Shown: positions 42,071 through 48,846 of the stretch, piece by piece
Position numbering within the stretch: position 1 is the first letter of the stretch
How the letters are laid out: each line of letters begins with the position of its first letter
Origin: an uncultured Clostridia bacterium
Lineage (GTDB): Bacteria; Bacillota; Clostridia; Christensenellales; Aristaeellaceae
DNA: 48,846 nt
NCBI GenBank assembly: GCA_934632155.1
Contig: CAKTXZ010000018.1
Coordinates: 1 to 48,846, forward strand
Reading direction: 5' to 3'
Made by a program: the position numbers and the translations under genes
The notes under the pieces: generated by a model
What the model was told of the DNA's origin: nothing
Databases searched by the model: none
Seen by the model: only the letters and a program-made list of their open reading frames with translations

Positions 42071-42359
42071 TAATTTTGAAAAGCTGGTGCTGGAGGCCGA
42101 TAAGCCCGTGCTGGTGGATTTCTGGGCGACGTGGTGCATGCCCTGCCGAATGATCGCGCCTGTTGTGGAGGAAATTGCCGAGGAAACGCAGGGACGCGCC
42201 TATGTGGGCAAGGTCAATGTCGACGAGCAGGCCGCGCTGGCGCAGCGTTACTGCGTGAGCAGCATTCCCACGCTCATTGTGTTTGAGCATGGGCGCGAGG
42301 TGCGCCGTACCGTCGGCGTGCAGGGCAAGGAAGCGCTGGAGGAGCTGCTCTTTGGCTGA
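42048..42359 (+). CDS. trxA: Thioredoxin
   Basis: A 103-residue cytoplasmic thioredoxin fold protein: VDFWATWCMPCRMIAPVVEEIA, cis-proline region SIPTLIVFEHG. The active site is WCMPC rather than WCGPC, which can shift redox potential and partner choice. AAGGAG lies 8 bp before the ATG at 42048; the longer open frame upstream overlaps the RseC-like gene and has no site. A strong terminator follows. Confidence 0.95.
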   Translation: MEMTLTVDNFEKLVLEADKPVLVDFWATWCMPCRMIAPVVEEIAEETQGRAYVGKVNVDEQAALAQRYCVSSIPTLIVFEHGREVRRTVGVQGKEALEELLFG

Positions 42360-42379
42360 GCGGTGCAAAGCGAAAAATA

Positions 42380-42432
42380 AAAAGCGCGGGAGAGGAAGTT
42401 TGTTCAATGCCTCTCTCGCGCTTTTGCTTTTT
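42380..42432 (+). terminator. Terminator after trxA
   Basis: AAAAGCGCG-GGAGAGG pairs with CCTCTCT-CGCGCTTTT around a 14-nt loop, then GCTTTTTG. The stretch to 42584 holds nothing else I can support. Confidence 0.88.
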
Positions 42433-42584
42433 GATGTTTCGGTCGGCGTGTATAAGGGATGCGCGCACTGCGCCGGGACGATAGACGGCGGCGATCCCGG
42501 CGCGCCGGTCAACCGTCGCCCGCGTTTATCGGGCGTGCCCTGAAAAGAACGGCGCGAACGCCTCGGACGCTTTGCGCGCAGCGG

Positions 42585-43664
42585 TTACTGCTGCGCAAAG
42601 CCCAGCTTGATGCCGGCGTTGGACGTCTGCACCTCCAGTGGCTTTTCACCCGGCTGGGATTTGGGCAGACTGTTGTGGCCGTTGCTGGTTTTGCTTTCAA
42701 TGGCCCAATCGCGCATAGCGCCGGGCAGCGTGCCGCTGATGGCGGCGTTGGAGGTGCGCAGCGAAACGGCGGCGCCGTTCACGTCCTCCACGCGCAGAGA
42801 GCCGTTGCTGGAGCGAATGGTTACCTTGCCGGCGGCGTGCGCCTGCTGCGCCTCGACGCGCGCGTTGCTGGTGGTCAGGGTCAAATCGCCGTCCGAGCGC
42901 ACTTGGCTGGCGCACAGGCGCGCGTTGCTGGTTTCACCGCTGACGAAGCGGCGGCCGTGCAGGCTTTCCAGAATGACGCGGCTGTTGCTCGTCTTGGCCA
43001 GCAGGGATTTGCATTCCACGTTCCGCACGTCGATGCGCGCATTGCTGCTTCGCAGCGTTACGTCGCACAGCGCGGTAAACCCGGCCAGCTCCACGCCGTC
43101 GTTGCTGGTTTCGGCGGTCAGGTCAACCAGCAGATCCTTGGGCATGGAGAGCGTTACGTCCATGCTTTCCTGCGAAAAGCTGAAGCCAAAGAGCGAAAAA
43201 TGAAACCCGAACGTGCGCAGCGCGCCGCCCTCGCTGCTTTTTTCGGGGCGCAGGTACAAAACGCCGTCCTCCACGCCCGCCGTGTAGGGGTCGTAGCGGT
43301 TGGTATAATAGGTCAGCGTGACGGCGTCGCCCTCGCAGGGATTGATGATGATGGGCTTATTCTGCGCGCGCAGCCGGATGGCGGTCAGCGCGGCGGCGGG
43401 GCAGGAGAGCGTCTTTTTTTCATATTCGCCTTTGGCGCTGTCCTTGTCGGATACGGGCGCTTCGCGGCGCGCGTTTTCGGCGCGCAGCCTTGCGGCGATG
43501 GAATCCGCCGTTTCCATTTCGGCGACGGCCTGCGCCTCGTTCGGGCAATTTTCCAGCCGGTCTTCCAGCATTTCGGTGTAAAAATCGACGGCGGCGTCGC
43601 GCGCTTCGTCGTCCAGAAAGGCAAGCGCCTGCTGCAATTGATTCAAATATTCCTGCTTGGTCAT
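42585..43664 (-). CDS. DUF1700-DUF4097 protein with nine TSN repeats
   Basis: A 359-residue protein. Residues 1-60 form a DUF1700/HAAS-type helical domain (MTKQEYLNQLQQALAFLDDEARDAAVDFYTEMLEDRL) common in PadR-controlled cassettes. From about residue 100 a DUF4097 beta-solenoid follows, with nine copies of a 19-22-residue repeat each starting [TS]SN (ETSNDGVEL, RSSNARIDV, KTSNSRVIL, ETSNARLCA, TTSNARVEA, RSSNGSLRV, RTSNAAISG, KTSNGHNSL, QTSNAGIKL). No membrane helix is evident, unlike many relatives. AAAGGAGG precedes the ATG. The family may sense envelope conditions; function unproven. Confidence 0.9.
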   Translation of the reverse strand: MTKQEYLNQLQQALAFLDDEARDAAVDFYTEMLEDRLENCPNEAQAVAEMETADSIAARLRAENARREAPVSDKDSAKGEYEKKTLSCPAAALTAIRLRAQNKPIIINPCEGDAVTLTYYTNRYDPYTAGVEDGVLYLRPEKSSEGGALRTFGFHFSLFGFSFSQESMDVTLSMPKDLLVDLTAETSNDGVELAGFTALCDVTLRSSNARIDVRNVECKSLLAKTSNSRVILESLHGRRFVSGETSNARLCASQVRSDGDLTLTTSNARVEAQQAHAAGKVTIRSSNGSLRVEDVNGAAVSLRTSNAAISGTLPGAMRDWAIESKTSNGHNSLPKSQPGEKPLEVQTSNAGIKLGFAQQ

Positions 43665-43690
43665 GATGTTCTCCTCCTTTGTCGCCCGTA

Positions 43691-43885
43691 TCAGCCGCAG
43701 ACGGCTGTCAGGCCCATGATGTGAAGCGTTTCCCGCCATGCGTCGGCCAAGTCGCGGTTCATCAGCCCCGTGCACGTTGCCTGCAGCATTTCCTGCCGCC
43801 AGCCCTCCGCGCCGCGTTCGGCTTCGCTCCTGATCGTCTCGGCTTGGTTACAGGCCGTCAGCGGCCTTGATAAATTCATAAGCAT
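43691..43885 (-). CDS. Possible small protein between PadR and the DUF1700 gene
   Basis: A 64-codon frame (MLMNLSRPLTACNQAE...MGLTAVCG) that overlaps the padR end by 38 bp and fills the gap to the DUF1700 gene, ending 26 bp before it. GGGAGGAT lies 9 bp before the ATG and codon choice resembles neighbours (GAA GCC GAA CGC GGC). No family recognised. It may be a real cassette member or chance. Confidence 0.35.
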   Translation of the reverse strand: MLMNLSRPLTACNQAETIRSEAERGAEGWRQEMLQATCTGLMNRDLADAWRETLHIMGLTAVCG

Positions 43886-44162
43886 TGTTGATATCCTCCC
43901 ATTCCTTGAGGAAATCACGGATTCTCTGCCGCCCGCCGTCCGTGATGGCGTAATACTTGCGCAGGCGGCTGTTGTGCTCTACGGTGTATACCGTCAGGCA
44001 GTTGGCGGCCTCCAGCCTTCGCAGCACGGGATAGAGCGCCGATTCGGATACGTCCATGATGGGCGACATATCCTTCATCAATTGATAGCCGTAGGAATCG
44101 CCGCGCTTGAGCAGCGAAAGCACGACGGCCTCCAGCATGCCCTTTTTCATTTGAGCGTCCAT
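43848..44162 (-). CDS. PadR-family transcriptional regulator
   Basis: A 104-residue winged-helix repressor: KKGMLEAVVLSLLKRGDSYGYQLMKDMSPIMDVSESALYPVLRRLEA followed by the wing LRKYYAITDGGRQRI. No effector domain beyond the dimerisation helix. GAAAGGAAGGG precedes the ATG. A consensus promoter with a TATAC-N8-GTATA inverted repeat lies just upstream, so autorepression is very likely. Regulates the DUF1700-DUF4097 gene downstream. Confidence 0.94.
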   Translation of the reverse strand: MDAQMKKGMLEAVVLSLLKRGDSYGYQLMKDMSPIMDVSESALYPVLRRLEAANCLTVYTVEHNSRLRKYYAITDGGRQRIRDFLKEWEDINNAYEFIKAADGL

Positions 44163-44195
44163 GCGTCGTCCCTTCCTTTCCTTTGATTCGAGCAT

Positions 44196-44224
44196 ATTAT
44201 ACAATGAATAGTATAGCTTGTCAA
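44196..44224 (-). promoter_or_regulatory. Perfect-consensus promoter of the PadR cassette
   Basis: Minus strand: TTGACA (44219-44224), 17-bp spacer, TATAAT (44196-44201), both boxes exactly consensus. Confidence 0.93.
44198..44215. promoter_or_regulatory. PadR operator
   Basis: TATAC-AATGAATA-GTATA, a perfect 5-8-5 inverted repeat overlapping the -10 box and spacer, in the geometry typical of PadR sites (ATAC/ATGT-N8-GTAT/ACAT). Confidence 0.78.
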
Positions 44225-44348
44225 CTGGTATTTTGAAATTAATTATATTTTTGCATAGATTTTTTTCCGTGCGCGCATGCTAGTGTGTGCTTGAACGCGC
44301 TCGGCCGTGTCAGGCCGCGCTTTGAGACGCCGAAAGGGGGGGCGCGCC

Positions 44349-44897
44349 ATGGCGGGAGGACTGCTGATTGCGCTGTATTTGCTGTTGATTACGCCGCTGC
44401 GGCTGGGCGTATGGCTGCATTGGGAGGGCGTTTCGCTGGGCGCTGCGGTGGGCGTGCGCGTCTGGGGCGCGCCGGGCAGGTGGCGGCTTACGATCGGCCG
44501 GGGGGAAAACGGCGCGCCGGCGCTGCTCATCAACGGCCGGGCGGTGCGGAAAACGCCGCAAAGCCGCCGCAAACGGAAAAACGCGCGGCGTGTGCTGTAT
44601 GCCCTGCTGCGGGCGGATAAGGCGCGCAGGCTGCTTTTGCGCGGCGTGCAGGTGGAGCTTTTGACGCTGCACGTGCAGCTTGGCGGCGGGAACGCGGCTG
44701 CGGTTGCGCTGGCGGCGGGCGCGCTGCGCGCTGCGCTTTGGCGTGTGCGGCGCGGGGATGTGCGCGTAACGCCTTCCTTTGGCGGGGGAAGCGCGCTGCG
44801 CGGCGTCTGTATAGTCAGCGCGCGGCTGGGTATGCTACTGGTATGCTGCGCGGCCGGGCTGCTGGCCTATGCGCGCGCGGGGAAAAAGGAGGGGTAG
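44349..44897 (+). CDS. DUF2953-like membrane protein
   Basis: A 182-residue protein with a membrane helix at each end (GLLIALYLLLITPLRLGVWL; RLGMLLVCCAAGLLAYARA) and a basic central part (RAVRKTPQSRRKRKNARRVLYALLRADKARRLL). DUF2953 proteins sit upstream of gerW/ytfJ in spore-formers, as here. Function unknown, perhaps sporulation-linked. AAAGGGGGGG precedes the ATG at 44349. Confidence 0.8.
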   Translation: MAGGLLIALYLLLITPLRLGVWLHWEGVSLGAAVGVRVWGAPGRWRLTIGRGENGAPALLINGRAVRKTPQSRRKRKNARRVLYALLRADKARRLLLRGVQVELLTLHVQLGGGNAAAVALAAGALRAALWRVRRGDVRVTPSFGGGSALRGVCIVSARLGMLLVCCAAGLLAYARAGKKEG

Positions 44898-44899
44898 GC

Positions 44900-45304
44900 A
44901 TGGCGCATCCCATTGGCGGTTTGATGCAGACGACGCTGGAAAATATGAAGGAAATGGTGGATGTGAACACCGTCATCGGCGAGCCGATTGAGACAAGCGG
45001 CGGCGCGACGGTGATTCCGGTGTCGAAGGTGAGCTTCGGCTTTGTGGCGGGCGGCGGCGAATACGACCTGAAAACGCTGCCCGGGACGGAGGACATGCCC
45101 TTTGCGGGCGGATCGGGCGCGGGCGTATCGGTTCAGCCGGTAGGCTTTCTGGTGGTGCAGGACGGCGCCGTGAGCATGCTGCCCGCGCAGTATGTGACCG
45201 CATGGGAGCGGGCGGTTAACTGCGCGCCGCAGCTGGTGCAGGATATTCGGCGCATCCTGAACGCCAACGCGCAAAATGACGGCCAAGAGGGAAAAATGCC
45301 ATGA
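44900..45304 (+). CDS. gerW: GerW/YtfJ-family sporulation protein
   Basis: A 134-residue YtfJ/GerW protein: MAHPIGGLMQTTLENMKEMVDVNTVIGEPI, TVIPVSKVSFGFVAGGGEY, a glycine-rich loop and PVGFLVVQDGAVSMLP are hallmarks. In Bacillus it is made under sporulation sigma factors and needed for efficient germination. AAAGGAGGGG precedes the ATG at 44900. It overlaps the carboxypeptidase gene by 4 bp. Good evidence that the organism forms or descended from spore-formers. Confidence 0.93.
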   Translation: MAHPIGGLMQTTLENMKEMVDVNTVIGEPIETSGGATVIPVSKVSFGFVAGGGEYDLKTLPGTEDMPFAGGSGAGVSVQPVGFLVVQDGAVSMLPAQYVTAWERAVNCAPQLVQDIRRILNANAQNDGQEGKMP

Positions 45305-46404
45305 AAAGAGTGCTGGCGGGGCTTTTCTTTGCCGCGCTTCTCCTGTATAATGGAAGCGCGCAGGCGGAGGGAGCGAAGGCGGCTGTGCTGATCGAGGCGC
45401 AGAGCGGGCGCGTGCTGTATGAAAGCAACGCGCATGCGCCGTTGCCCATGGCGTCGACCACCAAGATCATGACGGCGCTGCTGGCGCTGGAAAACGGCAG
45501 CCTGAGCGACGCCGTCACCGTTTCGCGCAACGCCTTTGGCGTGCCGGGAACCAGCATTTACCTGAGCGAGGGTGAAACGCTGACGCTCGAGCAGATGCTC
45601 TTTGGCCTGATGCTGCAAAGCGGAAACGACGCGGCGGTTGCCATTGCCGAGCATATCGGCGGCACGACGGAGAATTTCTGCGCGATGATGACGCGCCGCG
45701 CGGAGGAGCTTGGCTGCGAAAACACGCTGTTCGCCACGCCGCACGGCCTGCCAGCCCAGCAGCATCACACCACGGCATGGGATTTGGCGCACATTACCCG
45801 CGAGGCGCTGAAAAACGCGGATTTTCGCAGGATCGTGTCCACGCAGCGCATGACCATTCCGTGGGCGGGGCACGATTACGACCGGGTGCTGAACAACAAA
45901 AACAAGCTGCTGGCCGCCTATCCCGGCGCGATCGGGGTGAAAACGGGCTATACCAAGGCGGCGGGGCGCTGTCTGGTTTTCGCGGCGGAGCGCGAGGGCA
46001 TGACGCTCATCGGCGTGGTGCTGGGCTGCCCGAGCTGGTTTGACGAGGCGGCGGCGCTGCTGGACAGGGGCTTTGCGAACTGGCAGCTGGTTACGCTGCT
46101 TTCGGCGGGCGAGGCCGTGCGCGCGCTGCCCGTTCGGAACGGAACGAGCGGCGCGGTAACGGTGCGCGCGGGCGAAGCGCTTGCCGCGCCGGTTCGTATG
46201 GACGCATGGCCCGATCTGCTGATCGAGCTGCCCGACAGCCTCGAGGCGGAGGTGCAGGCCGGGCAGATCGTCGGCTGGGCGCGTCTGACGGACGAGGGCG
46301 AAACGATCGCCTCCGTGCCCCTGTATGCCGAGGCCGCCGTGCCGCTCAATACGTTTCGCGCCCGCGTCGGGCGAATTTTTGCCCTCTGGACAGCGGGCAG
46401 ATAG
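45301..46404 (+). CDS. dacF: D-alanyl-D-alanine carboxypeptidase (peptidase S11)
   Basis: A 367-residue low-molecular-weight PBP that trims the terminal D-Ala from peptidoglycan peptides. Signal peptide MKRVLAGLFFAALLLYNGSA; catalytic motifs STTK (SMASTTKIM-type), SGN and KTGYT are intact; a C-terminal beta-domain (PBP5_C) follows. There is no clear amphipathic C-terminal anchor; the end LNTFRARVGRIFALW is weakly amphipathic. Position after gerW suggests a DacF/DacB-like spore-cortex role (inference). Confidence 0.94.
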   Translation: MKRVLAGLFFAALLLYNGSAQAEGAKAAVLIEAQSGRVLYESNAHAPLPMASTTKIMTALLALENGSLSDAVTVSRNAFGVPGTSIYLSEGETLTLEQMLFGLMLQSGNDAAVAIAEHIGGTTENFCAMMTRRAEELGCENTLFATPHGLPAQQHHTTAWDLAHITREALKNADFRRIVSTQRMTIPWAGHDYDRVLNNKNKLLAAYPGAIGVKTGYTKAAGRCLVFAAEREGMTLIGVVLGCPSWFDEAAALLDRGFANWQLVTLLSAGEAVRALPVRNGTSGAVTVRAGEALAAPVRMDAWPDLLIELPDSLEAEVQAGQIVGWARLTDEGETIASVPLYAEAAVPLNTFRARVGRIFALWTAGR

Positions 46405-46508
46405 CCTCCGCGCGCAGCCTTGGCTGGCGGGGGCGCTGGGGCTGGGCGCGGCCTGCTATTTCATGGAATGGAAAGCCGCCTTTGGGCGGCGGTACAGAAG
46501 GAGAACGC

Positions 46509-47219
46509 ATGCGATTACAGAAATACATGGCGCTGTGCGGCGTGGCCAGCCGCCGCCGCGCGGAGGAAATGATTCAGGCGGGGCGCGTTGCGGTCAATGG
46601 CGCGGTCGTAACCGAAATGGGCGTTCAGGTGGATGAAACGCGCGACACGGTGCTGCTGGACGGCGCGCCCATTCAGCCCGAAAAGGAAAAGCGCTACGTG
46701 ATGTACCACAAGCCGGCAGGCGAGGTAACCACCGTGAGCGACCCGGAGGGGCGCGCTGCCGTGCTGGACCATTTTCGCGATTATCCCGTGCGGCTGTATC
46801 CCGTCGGACGGTTGGATTATGACAGCGAGGGGCTGCTGCTGCTGACCAACGACGGCGCGCTGACCGAGCGGATGCTCCACCCGTCCCATCTGGTGGAAAA
46901 GACGTACCTCGCCCGCGTGACCGGGCATGTGACGCTGGAGACGGTGCGCGCGCTTCGCGCCGGCGTGCTGCTGGACGACCATCAAACCGCGCCCGCCAAG
47001 GTGCGCATCATTAAAGAAGAAACCTTTGCCACCGCCGTGCTTGTAACCATTCATGAGGGGCGCAACCGTCAGGTTCGCCGCATGTTTGAGGCAATGGGGC
47101 ATAAGGTGCTGCAGCTGCGCCGGGTGCGCTTTGGGCCGCTGGAGCTGGGTGATTTGCCGCGCGGCCAATGGCGCGAATTGACGGCGGCGGAGGTTCGCCG
47201 CCTGCACGAAAGCCTGTAA
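46509..47219 (+). CDS. rluB: Pseudouridine synthase RluB/RsuA type
   Basis: A 236-residue enzyme making pseudouridine in rRNA (RluB: U2605-equivalent in 23S). N-terminal S4 domain MRLQKYMALCGVASRRRAEEMI, catalytic Asp in VGRLDYDSEGLLLLTNDG and C-terminal EGRNRQVRRMFEAMGHKV. AAGGAG precedes the ATG at 46509. In Bacillus dacB and rluB are separated by spmA-spmB; these are absent here. Confidence 0.95.
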   Translation: MRLQKYMALCGVASRRRAEEMIQAGRVAVNGAVVTEMGVQVDETRDTVLLDGAPIQPEKEKRYVMYHKPAGEVTTVSDPEGRAAVLDHFRDYPVRLYPVGRLDYDSEGLLLLTNDGALTERMLHPSHLVEKTYLARVTGHVTLETVRALRAGVLLDDHQTAPAKVRIIKEETFATAVLVTIHEGRNRQVRRMFEAMGHKVLQLRRVRFGPLELGDLPRGQWRELTAAEVRRLHESL

Positions 47220-47243
47220 ACGATACGAAAGAGGTTGTCCGCA

Positions 47244-47819
47244 TTGTGCTATTTGCTTCGATCCGCGCGCTTTTTGGCGGCGGACGTGCTTTCCCGCACG
47301 CTTTCGCCGGGCGATTTGGCCATTGACGCAACCATGGGAAACGGCCATGATACCTTAACGCTGTGCCGTTTGGTTGGCGAAGCGGGGCGCGTGATCGCCT
47401 TTGATATTCAGCCTGCCGCCGTGGAAAGCACGCGTAAGCGGCTGGAGGAGGCCGGCGTCGCCGGGCGCGCCGCGCTGTATTGCGTGGGGCATGAGCATAT
47501 GGCGGAGGTTGTGACCGAAAAGGCGCGCGCCATTGTGTTCAACCTTGGCTGGCTGCCGGGCGGCGACAAAAGCGTGACCACGCGCTGGGAAACCACGCGC
47601 CGGGCGGTAGAGGCTGCGCTGGGGCTTTTGCAGCCGCTGGGCGTGCTGGTGATCTGCGCGTATCCCGGCCATGCCGAGGGCGAAAGGGAGAAGGAGGCGC
47701 TGGCCGCCATGCTGGCCGCGCTGCCGCCGCAGCGCTATAACGTGCTGCGTCAGCAATTTCTCAACGCCGGCCCCGGCGCGCCCGAATGCTTCGTGATTCA
47801 GGCGCAGGAGCGTGCATAA
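47244..47819 (+). CDS. mnmM: MnmM/YtqB-like tRNA methyltransferase
   Basis: A 191-residue class I SAM methyltransferase of the YtqB family (rRNA_methylase domain); Bacillus YtqB/MnmM methylates nm5s2U34 of tRNA. SAM site DATMGNGHDTLTL and acidic AFDIQ, then VFNLGWLPGGDKSVTT, the family motif. No ATG is in place; TTG at 47244 has AAGAGG 9 bp upstream, better than the in-frame TTG at 47235, which abuts that site. Confidence 0.88.
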   Translation: MCYLLRSARFLAADVLSRTLSPGDLAIDATMGNGHDTLTLCRLVGEAGRVIAFDIQPAAVESTRKRLEEAGVAGRAALYCVGHEHMAEVVTEKARAIVFNLGWLPGGDKSVTTRWETTRRAVEAALGLLQPLGVLVICAYPGHAEGEREKEALAAMLAALPPQRYNVLRQQFLNAGPGAPECFVIQAQERA

Positions 47820-48006
47820 TATCAATTCAAGGCTTATCGTTTGCCAGCGCGTTACGGCGCTTTCGCTTGCGCCATCGTATAGGCGCGCAAGGCGGTGTAC
47901 GATGCGCATAAAAAAGGGAATCCCTCGGCAATACCGGGTGGTCGTAAAACAGTGAAATCAAAAAATGGTGAAAACCTTGTGTTTTCAAGGGGCGGCGTGA
48001 CTTCGG
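47820..48006. other. Gap with probable mobile-element end
   Basis: Between the chromosomal mnmM-like gene and the recombinase. It contains GGGAATCCC (47931-47939 region), a perfect TGAAAAC-CTTGT-GTTTTCA inverted repeat (47969-47987) and a hairpin GGCGTGAC-TTCG-GTCACGCC (47994-48013) spanning the recombinase stop. The junction (attL or attR) of the integrated element is expected here, but one end alone cannot define it. Confidence 0.5.
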
Positions 48007-48846
48007 TCACGCCGTTTCCTTTTTCATCAGCTCATTCAGAGGGATAAAGCCCAGTCCATCGTACTTGATATGGATGTGCTGTACCCGCTTGCCGCTGGAC
48101 TTGTCCGGAGCGTCCACATAGATTGCGGACACCAGCTCCCGCAGCGCATAGCCGTCCAGTTCTTCAATGCCGACATATTTGTGCGCTTTCTGAATGAACT
48201 TTTCAATGTTTTCGTTCTGTCGTTCCTGTACTTCAATCTCCTGCTGCAAGGTGATCGCTTCCGCTTCCAACTGCTTCTGCTCCGCTTCATAGGTCTGGCT
48301 CAGCATATCATAGCGTTCATCCGTCAGCCGCCCGCTGGCGTTGTCCTCATAAATCTTGATGAAAAGCCTTTTCAGCTCGACAATGCGCCGTTCGTTGCTC
48401 TCCAGACGCTTTCTTCGGATGCGGATTTGTTCACAGCTTTCCACGCGGAGCTGTTCCTCCATGATCGTGCGGAAATAATCCTCGTGCCGCAGGATATACC
48501 CCATAACTGCCTGAATGTGCTTGAGAACCAGCCGTTCCAATACCTTGACACGGATGAAATGCCCATTGCACTTTTCTTTGCTTTTGCGATGCAGAGAACA
48601 GTCAAAAAAGTCCTGATCGAGATCACCGTTGTTGGATGAACCGTACAGCATTTTGGAACCGCAGTCCGCACAGTAAACAAGTCCGGAGAAAATGCTGCTT
48701 CTTCCCGTGCGGATCATTCGGTGACGCTGCTGGCGAATCTCCTGCACCTTTTCAAACACATCATCGTCAATAATGCGCGCGTGGGTATTGGGGAAAATCG
48801 CCCGCTTTTCAACAGGATTATCCCTTTGCTTCTTATCCCAGATAGA
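48007..48846 (-). CDS. Large serine recombinase, C-terminal part (runs off the window)
   Basis: The frame is open to the right edge and gives at least 279 residues of the C-terminal half of a TndX/Tn1549-type recombinase. Visible are the end of the recombinase domain (KRAIFPNTHARIIDDDVFEKVQEIR), the zinc ribbon with CADCGSKML, FDCSLHRKSKEKCNGH, a long coiled coil (about residues 130-220, RRKRLESNERRIVELKRL), and a DUF4368-like tail (GYALRELVSAIYVDAPDKSSG). The N-terminal catalytic serine domain lies outside. Codon use is more AT-rich than in neighbours, as expected for an acquired element. Confidence 0.92.
   Translation of the reverse strand, partial: SIWDKKQRDNPVEKRAIFPNTHARIIDDDVFEKVQEIRQQRHRMIRTGRSSIFSGLVYCADCGSKMLYGSSNNGDLDQDFFDCSLHRKSKEKCNGHFIRVKVLERLVLKHIQAVMGYILRHEDYFRTIMEEQLRVESCEQIRIRRKRLESNERRIVELKRLFIKIYEDNASGRLTDERYDMLSQTYEAEQKQLEAEAITLQQEIEVQERQNENIEKFIQKAHKYVGIEELDGYALRELVSAIYVDAPDKSSGKRVQHIHIKYDGLGFIPLNELMKKETA

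Noticed and set aside
46405..46508. Remnant of spmA/spmB between the carboxypeptidase and rluB
   Set aside because: A short hydrophobic frame (LAGALGLGAACYF) exists, but it is too short and has no residue pattern I can tie to SpmA or SpmB.

Overview
The window looks like a chromosomal segment of a GC-rich, spore-forming member of the Bacillota, class Clostridia. Supporting signs are the CtsR/McsA/McsB/ClpC heat-shock operon, a textbook CIRCE operator on groESL, Firmicute gene order in the ribosomal super-operon (including a KOW protein between map and infA), zinc-binding forms of S14, S4 and L36, GerW/YtfJ and DUF2953 sporulation-type proteins, and strong sigma-A promoters with 17-bp spacers. 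A Christensenellales-like lineage is my guess only; no rRNA or tRNA gene is present to test it.

Layout. 1-450: gene-free edge with a strong bidirectional terminator. 451-4929 (minus): ctsR-mcsA-mcsB-clpC behind a sigma-A promoter with a CtsR box. 5152-5988 (plus): a PsuK-like sugar kinase. 6136-6357: first copy of a multi-hairpin repeat element. 6478-7012: a promoter, a 214-nt structured RNA and a small zinc-ribbon gene. 7373-8950 (minus): a MutY-GNAT fusion. 9486-11534: groES-groEL. 11767-12882: a UgtP/MGDG-type glycosyltransferase. 13076-13306: second repeat copy. 13414-14409: divergent unknown gene and XRE regulator sharing a palindromic operator. 14724-31109: one long r-protein/secY/adk/map/infA/rpoA super-operon with a structured leader and several hairpin-rich internal gaps. 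31155-31388: third repeat copy, inside the rplQ terminator. 31767-34809 (minus): polar amino-acid ABC transporter with an ARG-box palindrome upstream. 35092-41207 (minus): housekeeping cluster (VOC protein, Nfo-like TIM barrel, phosphoesterase, class-I amidotransferase, Smr protein, MtaB, membrane protein, RsmE, TetR). 41297-42359 (plus): a promoter, a 77-bp tandem repeat array, an RseC-like protein and thioredoxin. 42585-44224 (minus): PadR-small ORF-DUF1700/DUF4097 cassette. 44349-47819 (plus): DUF2953, GerW, D,D-carboxypeptidase, RluB-type pseudouridine synthase and an MnmM-like methyltransferase. 48007-48846 (minus): 3' part of a large serine recombinase, so an integrative element very likely continues past the right edge.

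The most unusual signal is the roughly 220-235-bp repeat at 6136, 13076 and 31155. Its ends are conserved, its interior is a chain of about six hairpins, and every copy sits next to a terminator-like stem-loop that is wholly or partly duplicated on the other side of the element. The direct repeats are 20, 11 (up to 15) and 36 bp long, which is odd for a simple transposon. Other leads are the structured RNA before the zinc-ribbon gene, the 77-bp array of two-hairpin units placed between a promoter and the RseC/thioredoxin genes, the MutY-GNAT fusion with altered iron-sulfur cysteine spacing, and an ABC permease with an extra extracytoplasmic domain.
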